A stretch of 64,000 nt of DNA from Pandoraea sputorum (lineage in GTDB: Bacteria; Pseudomonadota; Gammaproteobacteria; Burkholderiales; Burkholderiaceae), in contig NZ_CP010431.2 in assembly GCF_000814845.2 (NCBI RefSeq), positions 1 through 64,000 of the forward strand. Direction: 5' to 3'. The stretch's first letter is position 1; each line of letters opens with the position of its first letter. Position numbers and translations under genes: made by a program. The notes below the pieces were generated by a model. The model was not told the origin of the DNA, made no database searches, and saw nothing but the letters and a program-made list of their open reading frames with translations. Of this stretch, positions 9,196 through 16,825 are shown in pieces.

Positions 9196-11259
9196 TCAAA
9201 GCATCGGTATTTGCAGCTTTTCAAAAAACGCGCGATTTCGCTTTTTAGCGTCGTCCAGCATCTTGTCATACGAGAGAATTTCGATGTAGCAATTCAGCTG
9301 AGTGTGGAACTTAAAATACCCTGCGCCGTCCGGCGTGACCATGAAGTCTCGGGTAAGTGCTATGTCTCGTATCTTGGGAGTCAGGGTGCACACGATGTAC
9401 GCATAAAACGGCGTCGTTTCCGCAACTTCTATGGTTCTGCCTTCTTCCGTTTTGGCTTTGCCGTCACGAAGTTTTCGAGCGTAGCGTATAACCTGCTCGA
9501 CGGGGTCTTCCTCCGTTGATGGGTATTCGTTGCGCTCGGGGCGTTTGAACTCAACGATTACGGCAGAGTTGAAGCTGCGCTTCGCCTCAGCAAACACTTT
9601 CGCGGAATTGAAAACGACGATGTCAGGTTCGTCTTTTTCGTCAGAATTGACTACTTTGAGCCGACTAATCGGCAGGTCGGACCCAAGGTACCAGTGGTAC
9701 GCTAGGCGTTCGTCGATGACCCAAAGATTCTGCCGGTCGAAGTCAACGTCATCGGAGCTTGCACGCATCGGAAAGATGATGCTGTGAACAGCTTCTTCCT
9801 TCACGTAGCGTCCGTCGTCCTGCGTTTCGAGAGCTTTGTCGAGAAGCTCGAGGATGGTCCTACGATGCACCACATATCTGGCCAGAGCCGCCTGGCCAAG
9901 CTCGTTCTCCTCACGAAGGAATTGCTCGCGCAGTTGCTTGTACGCTTCATTATTCCGGTGACCATCGAGCGGCAGACTCTCAATCTGCCGCGCCTGCTCT
10001 CTGTGGGCGAGTTCAATATCCTTCTGGACTTTATACAGCTCAATGTCCAACTGGTCGTCGGATACATTTGGGGAGATGCGGTCAATGTACTGGCCATACC
10101 TTTCGCCAAGCATGAAGCGGTACTGCGGGGCCTTGTTGGCGACCAGCGTTTCGATGTTTCGTCGCTTCTCTTCACGCAACGTGTTCATGTACGGGGCCGC
10201 CGCGCTCTTCACGACGTCCGTCACTGCCGTGTCGAGCTGTGGTCGACTCAGCTCATCATCGAGTTCGAGCTCGTCTTCGCCGGATAGAACCAACTGCGTA
10301 CGAGATGAATCAACACGCGAATCGAGGTATTGCCCGAACACATACGTCTTGAAAACAAACGACTTACCCGTGTCATCGACGAATCTTGTTTTGAAGTCAG
10401 GAACACGTGAACCTACGCCCCAGGAGACGACCTCCCGCTTGTTGGCGCAGTAGGAGACGGTGTGCCGCCGATTCAAACTGGAGTCAAAGCGAACAATGAC
10501 CGCGTTCAGCGTGTGGTTGCCGACCGTGAATTTATGTGCGGTTGTACGGGTGTCGGCCTCGGCGCGGAAGTACTCGTTCAGATTGATTGGTTCGTGCTCG
10601 TCATCGTGAATCCACACCGCTGGGCATCCGGGGCTTAGAAAGTAAATGACAAGGTGGTCAATAATTTTCTGCGCCAGAGTATCGAGCGATTTCGGAAAAT
10701 GCTTCTGATATTCCGACCTAATGTTGAGCAGCTTTACCGTCGTCTTTACTTCGCTGGCTTCGCTAAGGTCGAGCGTTTCGTTCTCGACACCTTCCTCTGA
10801 TTTCCGAAACTCGAAACTGCGACGATAGCGTTCGTCGCCCTGGTTGTAAACGCTCTCAATCGTCGCCTTCTCAAACACCTTGAGCCACGTGAAGCGCCCG
10901 ACGCCCTTGTTCCCCTTTGCTGCTTTGCGGGTCGAATCGGAGACGAAAAATGCCTTTGCGTTAATGTCGGAAAACCCGCCACCGTTATCCACGATGGTGA
11001 CATCGCGAATTGCGCCCAGGTAGTCGTCGCCACTGTCGATTAAGCGACCCTGCCTGTCGTCTCGGTGGAAATAGACATCAATGCGTCCGTCTTTGCGTGC
11101 TGACTCGTCAATTGACTCCAGAGAGTTGACGATGCATTCAAAGACCGGGATGTACGGCTGCGTAATGGGAAGGGCAAGGTTTTCCACTCGCCCTGCAATA
11201 TCAACGTGCATAGAATTCCCCGTGTCTGGCGTCTTATGTTTTTTCGACTTGAGCAGCAT
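9196..11259 (-). CDS. GHKL ATPase with C-terminal PD-(D/E)xK-like nuclease domain
   Basis: 687 aa. The N-terminal third is a Bergerat-fold (Hsp90/MutL/GyrB) ATPase: N-box VFECIVNSLESID near residue 40, the nucleotide motif VDNGGGF near 90, and the lid GNKGVGRFTWLK near 115. A helical, charged middle follows. The C-terminal region has EPDIVVFNSA and, about 20 residues later, VIVEFKRP, matching the D...ExK core of restriction-type nucleases. GHKL proteins of this layout occur in anti-phage loci, and I infer a sensor or effector role. The ATG at 11259 was kept because a charged leader precedes the conserved MHVDIAGRVENLALP; a start at 11211 is the alternative. Same strand as, and upstream of, the QueC-like unit. 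Confidence 0.75.
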   Translation of the reverse strand: MLLKSKKHKTPDTGNSMHVDIAGRVENLALPITQPYIPVFECIVNSLESIDESARKDGRIDVYFHRDDRQGRLIDSGDDYLGAIRDVTIVDNGGGFSDINAKAFFVSDSTRKAAKGNKGVGRFTWLKVFEKATIESVYNQGDERYRRSFEFRKSEEGVENETLDLSEASEVKTTVKLLNIRSEYQKHFPKSLDTLAQKIIDHLVIYFLSPGCPAVWIHDDEHEPINLNEYFRAEADTRTTAHKFTVGNHTLNAVIVRFDSSLNRRHTVSYCANKREVVSWGVGSRVPDFKTRFVDDTGKSFVFKTYVFGQYLDSRVDSSRTQLVLSGEDELELDDELSRPQLDTAVTDVVKSAAAPYMNTLREEKRRNIETLVANKAPQYRFMLGERYGQYIDRISPNVSDDQLDIELYKVQKDIELAHREQARQIESLPLDGHRNNEAYKQLREQFLREENELGQAALARYVVHRRTILELLDKALETQDDGRYVKEEAVHSIIFPMRASSDDVDFDRQNLWVIDERLAYHWYLGSDLPISRLKVVNSDEKDEPDIVVFNSAKVFAEAKRSFNSAVIVEFKRPERNEYPSTEEDPVEQVIRYARKLRDGKAKTEEGRTIEVAETTPFYAYIVCTLTPKIRDIALTRDFMVTPDGAGYFKFHTQLNCYIEILSYDKMLDDAKKRNRAFFEKLQIPML

Positions 11260-12313
11260 TGGTGTTCATTTTCATGAGGCGAGGCACTCTCGCCAACGGT
11301 TCACCATGCGGTCAATAAGATACCTTACAAATCGTCATTTTGGTAAGCTCATTCGAGCCGTCTAATGGCAATGAGAGGTATTTTCTGCTATTTCAAATGT
11401 AAAGTTAATCAACGTGAAGATAATAGACAATGCTGGTCGCGTTACCATGATTTTCGGAAACCTGTATATCAACATTTGAGCGAGCGGCAAACGAGCAGCC
11501 AAGAGCTCAATTTTCCCCGTAGCGTTGATTGCCAGAGAAATTCACCTGAGATTTGGCGGGACTACTGGGGAATCTCGGAAATTACCCACGTGCCTTGAAA
11601 ATTCTTCCCGTATTGACTACGGTAAAGCGGTGACAGCGCAATGCTGGCATGCAGATTGCAGAGACAGCCTATGTACGAAGTTGCGACCCGCCCACGCGGT
11701 CGAGCCCCTATTTATGAGAGGGTGCGACGAAGGTGCGGGCGATGGAACAGGCCATATTCTGGATGACTTGGGGGTAGTTTTGCGGCGCAAGGCAAAGCGT
11801 CGTGCTTCTGCCATCGCCGTTTCGAGGAACGCCAGTCTGCTTTGCCCGAAGCGCCGACGGGCAGCCAGGGGCTACGAAGGGGAATCGGGCCACGACGCCA
11901 GTTTTCACTCAGTCAGTCGCGGCCACAAGCTAGGCACGCTGCATTACCCTGATTCGTCCGCTTGCAACGAAATGGCCGGTGTTCGTACCCGCCATGTCGC
12001 GCACCGCAACGCTGACTTCCGACACCTTGTAACGCTGACGTTACAAGGATGTAACGCGAAAAAAATTTTCACCGAGAAAATCCCTTCGCAGCTAATCATT
12101 TTTTACGATTTTGGGCGTAACGTCGGCGAAGGCGCATCTATTTTTTGCGAAAATACTTTCAGTAAGCTGCGCGGTTCATAGTTCGATTGACCGCCTGATG
12201 CTTGACAGCAACCGCACTTCATTTTCGTACGTGCCCACTTTCACAGGGTGGTCTACACGCGTCACAACGCGCTCCCTGGGCAACGCGCTACGGCGCAATG
12301 CCGGAGGTGCGCT
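11260..12313. other. 1-kb AT-rich stretch without a convincing gene
   Basis: The stretch is markedly more AT-rich than the core genome, especially 11340-11540 and 12050-12180. An open frame from 11525 to 12181 exists on the plus strand, but its product is compositionally odd and matches nothing I know. The stretch holds a perfect 10-bp inverted repeat at 12025-12048 plus a third copy of TGTAACG at 12050. It probably carries the upstream regions of the GHKL gene (minus) and the TnsA-like gene (plus), and perhaps decayed insertion debris. Confidence 0.4.
12025..12048. repeat. perfect inverted repeat CCTTGTAACG / CGTTACAAGG
   Basis: Ten-base arms at 12025-12034 and 12039-12048 are separated by CTGA, and the heptamer TGTAACG recurs at 12050-12056. 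There is no T-tract, so it is not a terminator. It may be a binding site for a regulator or a transposition protein of the accessory segment, but nothing here proves which. Confidence 0.6.
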
Positions 12314-13087
12314 ATGAGTCCAACGCCAGCATCCTACGGCCGGCGCGGCCGTCTGAACTCGGCCAACACCGGCATCCGTCACAACGCTTCAACGTACGGC
12401 GAGGCCAAGCTCGGCACCTATTGCGAGAAGGGGGATGGCCATCTCATCGTCGAATCCGAAGCTGAACGATTTGTCGCGCATCTTCTTGCCATTGACCCAC
12501 GCGTCAGGGCCTTTCAGCCGCAGCCGTTTTGCGTCGATTTGATTGACCAGCGCCTGCTGCTCACGCGGCAGGCTGTGCGCGAAGCATGGCACAGGCATCG
12601 CGACGTGCCAGGGCCAAAGTTCTACACAACCGATTTCAGCATTGACTGGCAAGACGGTTTGCACGATGCCGTTGAGGTCAAGGTCGAGGGATTTGAGGGC
12701 GACGACGTGTACTGGGCCAAGGTCGCCCGGGCCCGTTCGATTCTGGCTGCCAATGGTTACCCACTGCGCACAGTCGTCCTTCCTGCGAGCGAGGCCCATC
12801 CTGTACGGATGAATTCGAGGATGCTCAAACAGGCGACCCACCAGACTCGTGCGTACCTGACCGACGAACTTGTTGAGCGCGTCACACGTCGCTGCGAACC
12901 AGGCCCCGTCCTGTTGCACGTGTTGTGTTCGGACCTTGCGCTTTTGCCAGGTCTGATTCCCGTCTTGTTAGTGGCTGGTGTGCTCAGCGCGGACCTCGCT
13001 CGTAACCGCATCTGCGGCACGCTCGAGTTGTCCCTAGCGTATGGCGACCTCGACCACCTCTGCCTGCTGGAGGGCGTCGAAAAGTGA
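12314..13087 (+). CDS. TnsA-like transposon endonuclease, solitary
   Basis: 257 aa from the ATG at 12314, which has an excellent GGAGGTGCGCT ahead of it. The N-terminal domain matches TnsA-type restriction-like nucleases: VESEAERFVAHLLAIDP (catalytic Glu), then KFYTTDFSIDW (Asp) and AVEVKVEG (E-x-K type ending). TnsA cuts 5-prime transposon ends together with TnsB in Tn7-like elements. The C-terminal half resembles the TnsA C-terminal region only loosely. No tnsB, tnsC, tnsD or tniQ gene lies in the window. It is either a remnant of the element that delivered the neighbouring cassette or a domesticated nuclease belonging to the island. A 68-bp hairpin follows directly. Confidence 0.65.
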   Translation: MSPTPASYGRRGRLNSANTGIRHNASTYGEAKLGTYCEKGDGHLIVESEAERFVAHLLAIDPRVRAFQPQPFCVDLIDQRLLLTRQAVREAWHRHRDVPGPKFYTTDFSIDWQDGLHDAVEVKVEGFEGDDVYWAKVARARSILAANGYPLRTVVLPASEAHPVRMNSRMLKQATHQTRAYLTDELVERVTRRCEPGPVLLHVLCSDLALLPGLIPVLLVAGVLSADLARNRICGTLELSLAYGDLDHLCLLEGVEK

Positions 13088-13098
13088 CGGAAATCGGT

Positions 13099-13166
13099 CC
13101 GGAAATGAACCGGCCCCCAAGGGTTGGATTCACGTCCAACGCTTGGGGGCCAGTTCAAATCTCCGG
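13099..13166. repeat. long near-perfect hairpin after the TnsA-like gene
   Basis: GGCCCCCAAGGGTTGGA (13112-13128) pairs with TCCAACGCTTGGGGGCC (13135-13151) with one mismatch and a 6-nt loop. TGAAC/GTTCA and CCGGA/TCCGG extend the symmetry outward to 13099 and 13166. It sits between convergent genes but lacks a T-tract on either strand. It may be a bidirectional terminator or the end of the accessory segment. Confidence 0.65.
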
Positions 13167-13199
13167 ACGCTCTGAATTGCCAGCGCGCACTCGCAGTGT

Positions 13200-14579
13200 T
13201 CACATGGAAATCGGAATCCTTCCGAGTGCCACGGCACAGCCGAGTAACACGACAGAGAATCCCCAGACGGTAAGCAGTGAATAGCGGATGTGCCGACCCA
13301 TCTCGAGGTTTGCCAACCCGAGAGCTAGCCAAAGGGCGGGCGAGAACGGGCTGATGAAGGTGCCGACGATGTTGCCGATTGTCATCGCATAGAGGGTTGC
13401 CGAAGGTGACACACCGAAGCTCGATACCACTTCCTGAACGACGGGTAACAAGCCGAAGTAATACGCGTCCGTGCTCAACACCAACTCCATCGGCGCACCG
13501 AAGAATCCCAGTACAAGGTGCAGATGGGGCGTCAGCGCGGTCGGCAGGACTTGCGTCAGATCGCCGGCCATCGATTTGAGCATGCCGCTACCGTCCATAA
13601 TGCCCAGAAAGGCACCGGCAGCCATGATGATCGAACTCATCACCAGCGCATTAGGGGCATGCATCTTGATACGCTCGATCTGGTCGCGCGCGTTCGGGAA
13701 ATTGATGGAGAGCGCCACGGCGAGACCGATCATGAAGACGTAGGTGGACGGCAGCGCGCCTGTGACAAGTCCCGCCAATACCATGACGAAGATCGCACCA
13801 TTGAGCCACATCAGTCTTCGATGCCCGAACCCGTTGCACACAACGACGTCATCGACGGAGCATTTCTGACTGCTCGATTCACCAGCCCCGGCGTCTATCG
13901 ACCGCCAGTCGTCAATTCGCTCATCGCCCTCTTCCGACAACGACACACCAGAGGCGCTTAACGCACGTGCCCGCTTTGCCTCCCTAAGGCCAAGCAGCAC
14001 CGCCAGCATGACCAGCAACACCACGCCGATCCCCTGAATCGCGATCAATGGCCGCCAAAGCTCCGTCGCCTCGATACCGGATACGACCGCGGCCCGACCG
14101 AGCGGGCCCGCCCACGGCGTCATGTTGAAAATTCCCGCACCAAGTGTGAGCAGCATGAGCATCAGGTACGGACTCATGTTCAATCGCCGATACAGCGGTA
14201 GCAGTGCCGGAATCGTGAGAAGGAACGTCGTAGCGCCCGCGCCGTCGAGATGCGCGACCATGCCGAGCAACGCCGTCCCGACCGTGACTGCGATCACGTT
14301 GCCGCGCGTCGCCACCAACATTGCGCGCAATAGTGGACGAAACAGCCCCGCATCCTGCACGACGCCGAAGAAGACAATGGCGAACATGAACATCGCCGCC
14401 ACCGGCATGACCTTGAGCAAACCCGAACTGAAGAACGCGCCGATCTGATCGACGCCGAATCCGGCAAGTGCGGCACCGATCAGAGGCACCAAGGTAAGGC
14501 CGACGATGGGATTACTTCTGCGCGTGAGCAACAACCCAACTACGACAACGATGATTGCAACACCGACTGCTGTAAGCAA
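13200..14579 (-). CDS. CitMHS-family citrate/proton symporter
   Basis: 459 aa integral membrane protein with about twelve hydrophobic segments and a polar central loop (about residues 205-255), the layout of CitM/CitH metal-citrate:proton symporters. Conserved segments include AHLDGAGATTFLLTIPALLPLY and NMTPWAGPLGRAA in the first half and FGAPMELVLSTDAYYFGLLPV and GTFISPFSPALWLALGL in the second. The start is TTG at 14579, set by AGGAG six bases upstream; no ATG fits. It lies downstream of the formamidase genes but behind their terminator, so it is probably a separate unit. The exact tricarboxylate and metal cannot be read from the sequence. Confidence 0.88.
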   Translation of the reverse strand: MLTAVGVAIIVVVVGLLLTRRSNPIVGLTLVPLIGAALAGFGVDQIGAFFSSGLLKVMPVAAMFMFAIVFFGVVQDAGLFRPLLRAMLVATRGNVIAVTVGTALLGMVAHLDGAGATTFLLTIPALLPLYRRLNMSPYLMLMLLTLGAGIFNMTPWAGPLGRAAVVSGIEATELWRPLIAIQGIGVVLLVMLAVLLGLREAKRARALSASGVSLSEEGDERIDDWRSIDAGAGESSSQKCSVDDVVVCNGFGHRRLMWLNGAIFVMVLAGLVTGALPSTYVFMIGLAVALSINFPNARDQIERIKMHAPNALVMSSIIMAAGAFLGIMDGSGMLKSMAGDLTQVLPTALTPHLHLVLGFFGAPMELVLSTDAYYFGLLPVVQEVVSSFGVSPSATLYAMTIGNIVGTFISPFSPALWLALGLANLEMGRHIRYSLLTVWGFSVVLLGCAVALGRIPISM

Positions 14580-14823
14580 ATCCGTCTCCTGTTATGAACG
14601 GTGTGGATGTGGAGCGGTGTCAGGACGTGAGCCGTTGTTTGTATCGGATCGTGACGCGTGAGGCGCCGTGTCGGAACCCTGACAGGCATTAGGCGGGAAG
14701 ATGTCGGACGTTCAGCAGTCTATCGTCTGAAGCAACGGCGATTTCGGGGAATAATCCCAAATGTTGCCGCATCGACGGGATGAGGCGATTTTCCAAAGCG
14801 AGATGGCGTGGATTGTGATGCAA
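14580..14823. other. intergenic gap upstream of the CitMHS gene
   Basis: Should hold the promoter of the CitMHS gene. I see no convincing gene; a minus-strand open frame (14689-14886) is short, runs through the terminator hairpin and is not recognisable. Confidence 0.4.
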
Positions 14824-14859
14824 ACAAAAAGCCCCTCGAATCTTGCGACCCGAGGGGCT
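14824..14859 (-). terminator. rho-independent terminator of the formamidase operon
   Basis: On the minus strand AGCCCCTCG pairs with CGAGGGGCT (14830-14838 and 14851-14859) around a 12-nt loop and runs into TTTTTG. It lies just after the fmdB-like stop. Confidence 0.88.
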
Positions 14860-14892
14860 ATCACCTGTCAAACCAGCACCAAACAAGAAGTG

Positions 14893-15231
14893 CTAATGAC
14901 TGATCATCCACGGCCTGCCTGCGGGACGTTTAAACCCTTCTGAGGCCGCTGTCCCTGCGAGAGCAACCTTCCCTCCCGAGCAGCAGCTACATCCCGCCCG
15001 ATGCCTCAGCGTCGACGCATCTCCGGATTGCCGTGGTGCATTCGCAGCGCGTTCATTCGTCGCATGCGCGGAACGGCTTGCATTCCCCATCAACGCCAAC
15101 GCTGGCGCGGATATAACTCTCGACCCTTCCCCTCCACACTCAGGGCAATGACACGGGTCATCACGATCTGCAATCCGTCGCATCACCGCAAACGTCCCGC
15201 AGCGCCCACATTCGAAGTCGTATATCGGCAT
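14893..15231 (-). CDS. FmdB-family zinc-ribbon protein
   Basis: 112 aa from the ATG at 15231 (MPIYDFECGRCG), preferred over an ATG five codons earlier because the family begins MPxYxFxC. The N-terminal zinc ribbon has the CGRCG and CPECGGEG cysteine pairs; the C-terminal half is low-complexity and ends with a further RAGCSCCSGG cluster. FmdB proteins accompany formamidase/acetamidase genes and are thought to regulate them. It lies 25 bp downstream of the formamidase gene and shares its terminator, consistent with one operon. Confidence 0.85.
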   Translation of the reverse strand: MPIYDFECGRCGTFAVMRRIADRDDPCHCPECGGEGSRVISAPALALMGNASRSAHATNERAANAPRQSGDASTLRHRAGCSCCSGGKVALAGTAASEGFKRPAGRPWMISH

Positions 15232-15256
15232 TGCTATCTCCGTCACGTTCGGCGCT

Positions 15257-16495
15257 TCAGGACTTCGCCAAATCTGGCGAACACGGCATTTCGACGCCGC
15301 CCTTCACATGCTTCGCCGGGCCATCGGCGTTCGGGCGGATATCGAAGTCGAAGATCTGCGTAGGCAGCCAGAGCGTTGCGCAGGCATTCGGAATATCGAC
15401 GACACCACTGATATGCCCCTGCACCGGCGCGCATCCCAGAATCGAATAGGCCTGCGCACCCGAATAGCCGAACTTCTTCAGATACTCGATGGCGTTCAGA
15501 CACGCCTGGCGATAGGCGACCGTTACATCCAGATAGTGCTGCCCCCCGTGTTCGTCGACCGAGATGCCTTCAAAGATCAGGTAGTCGTTGTACGTCGGTG
15601 TGATCGGACTCGGTTGGAACACCGGATTGCGAATGCCGTACTTCTCCATTCCGCCCTTGATCACGTTCACGCGCATGTGCACCCAGCCAGCCATTTCAAT
15701 CGCGCCGCAGAACGTGATCTCTCCATCGCCCTGACTGAAGTGAAGGTCGCCAACAGACAGCCCAGCGCCATCCACATAAACCGGGAAGAAAATCTTCGAA
15801 CCGCGTGACAAATCTTTGATGTCGCAGTTACCGCCATGCTCGCGCGGGGGGACTGTTCGCGCACCGGACGCCGCCGCCTTCTCCCTGGCAGCCCCCGACA
15901 ATTTCCCCATATGCGCGGTCGCCGCAAACGGCGGATTCGCGAGCGGCGGCACTCGCTGCGGTTCCTTCGCGATCAAACCGGTTTCACGCGCATTCCACGT
16001 TTCAAGCAACTTCGGATCCGGCAAACAACCGATCAGTCCGGGATGAATCAGCCCCGCGAAATTCACGCCCGGAATGTGGCGCGAACTCGTGTACAGGCCG
16101 TGAAAATCCCAGATCGATTTCTGCGCGTGCGGAAAGTGATCCGTCAGAAATCCCCCACCGTTCGTCTTCGAGAAGAAGCCGTTGAATCCCCACTGACTAT
16201 CCGCTTTCGCGCCGATGTCCAACAGATCCACCACAAGCAGGTCGCCCGGCGCCGCGCCCTTCACACCGACAGGACCTGACAAGAAATGGACGATGGAAAG
16301 ATCGATGTCGCGAACGTCGTCCGCGCTGTCATTGTTCTTGATGAAGCCGCCGGTCCAGTCGTAGGTTTCGAGAATGAAGTCGTCGCCGGGTTTGACCCAG
16401 CAAGCCATCGGAATGTCCGGATGCCAACGGTTGTGGACTTGTTCGTTTTCGTAGGCGGATTGGTTCAGGTCGACCTTGATGAGAGTTTCTGCCAT
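15257..16495 (-). CDS. fmdA: formamidase (FmdA/AmdA family)
   Basis: 412 aa. Hydrolyses formamide to formate and ammonia; cytosolic. The start MAETLIKVDLNQ at 16495 is preceded by AGGAG at good spacing; a longer frame to 16531 has no support. Family landmarks include NRWHPDIPMACWVKPGDDFILETYDWTGG, HFLSGPVGVKGAAPGDLLVVDLLDIG, PPREHGGNCDIKDLSRGSK and GDLHFSQGDGEITFCGAIEM, so the core is intact. Length fits the roughly 410-aa formamidase clade. It is followed by fmdB and faces gdhA across a divergent promoter region; both genes concern ammonia metabolism. Confidence 0.93.
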   Translation of the reverse strand: MAETLIKVDLNQSAYENEQVHNRWHPDIPMACWVKPGDDFILETYDWTGGFIKNNDSADDVRDIDLSIVHFLSGPVGVKGAAPGDLLVVDLLDIGAKADSQWGFNGFFSKTNGGGFLTDHFPHAQKSIWDFHGLYTSSRHIPGVNFAGLIHPGLIGCLPDPKLLETWNARETGLIAKEPQRVPPLANPPFAATAHMGKLSGAAREKAAASGARTVPPREHGGNCDIKDLSRGSKIFFPVYVDGAGLSVGDLHFSQGDGEITFCGAIEMAGWVHMRVNVIKGGMEKYGIRNPVFQPSPITPTYNDYLIFEGISVDEHGGQHYLDVTVAYRQACLNAIEYLKKFGYSGAQAYSILGCAPVQGHISGVVDIPNACATLWLPTQIFDFDIRPNADGPAKHVKGGVEMPCSPDLAKS

Positions 16496-16825
16496 TGCGC
16501 TCGCTCCTGGTAATGGGCCAGTGGGGGACACCAGCGATCAAACAGACGCCCGATGGCGCCGGATTCACACAGAGAGGTATTCGAGAACTGCGGACATCAA
16601 CAACACAACCAAAGCACTGATGCGACGAAGGGACGTGAAGCATCGATGTATGGAGGCAAATAGGTAAATCGCCGTCAGGCAGCACAATTACTTTGCACTA
16701 CGTCAAATCACAGCACAAACCACCGTATTTCCCCTGATATTTTTGTTTTCCGATCATATCGCGATCCTAATTGGTGCAAAATACTTTCTCTGCACAAGAA
16801 TAAGCACCATCGATGGGCATCCGAG
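16496..16825. other. divergent promoter region fmdA / gdhA
   Basis: 330 bp without a gene, AT-rich from 16680 to 16800. TGCAC/GTGCA elements recur around 16690-16800, for example GGTGCAAAATAC near 16773, and may be regulator contacts. I could not fix a promoter with confidence. Confidence 0.4.

Noticed and set aside
6556..11259. QatABCD system
   Set aside because: The QueC-like gene would fit QatC, but there is no P-loop ATPase like QatA and no TatD-type nuclease; the ATPase here is GHKL.
11525..12181. 218-codon plus-strand open frame in the AT-rich gap
   Set aside because: No ribosome-binding site, erratic composition (Arg/His/Cys-rich, then Phe/Ile-rich) and no recognisable domain; kept only as part of an unassigned stretch.
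12202..12233. sigma70 promoter before the TnsA-like gene (TTGACA at 12202)
   Set aside because: The -35 is perfect but no acceptable -10 lies at 16-18 bp.
12314..13087. Complete Tn7-like transposon
   Set aside because: Only a TnsA-like gene is present and no paired end repeats were found by eye.
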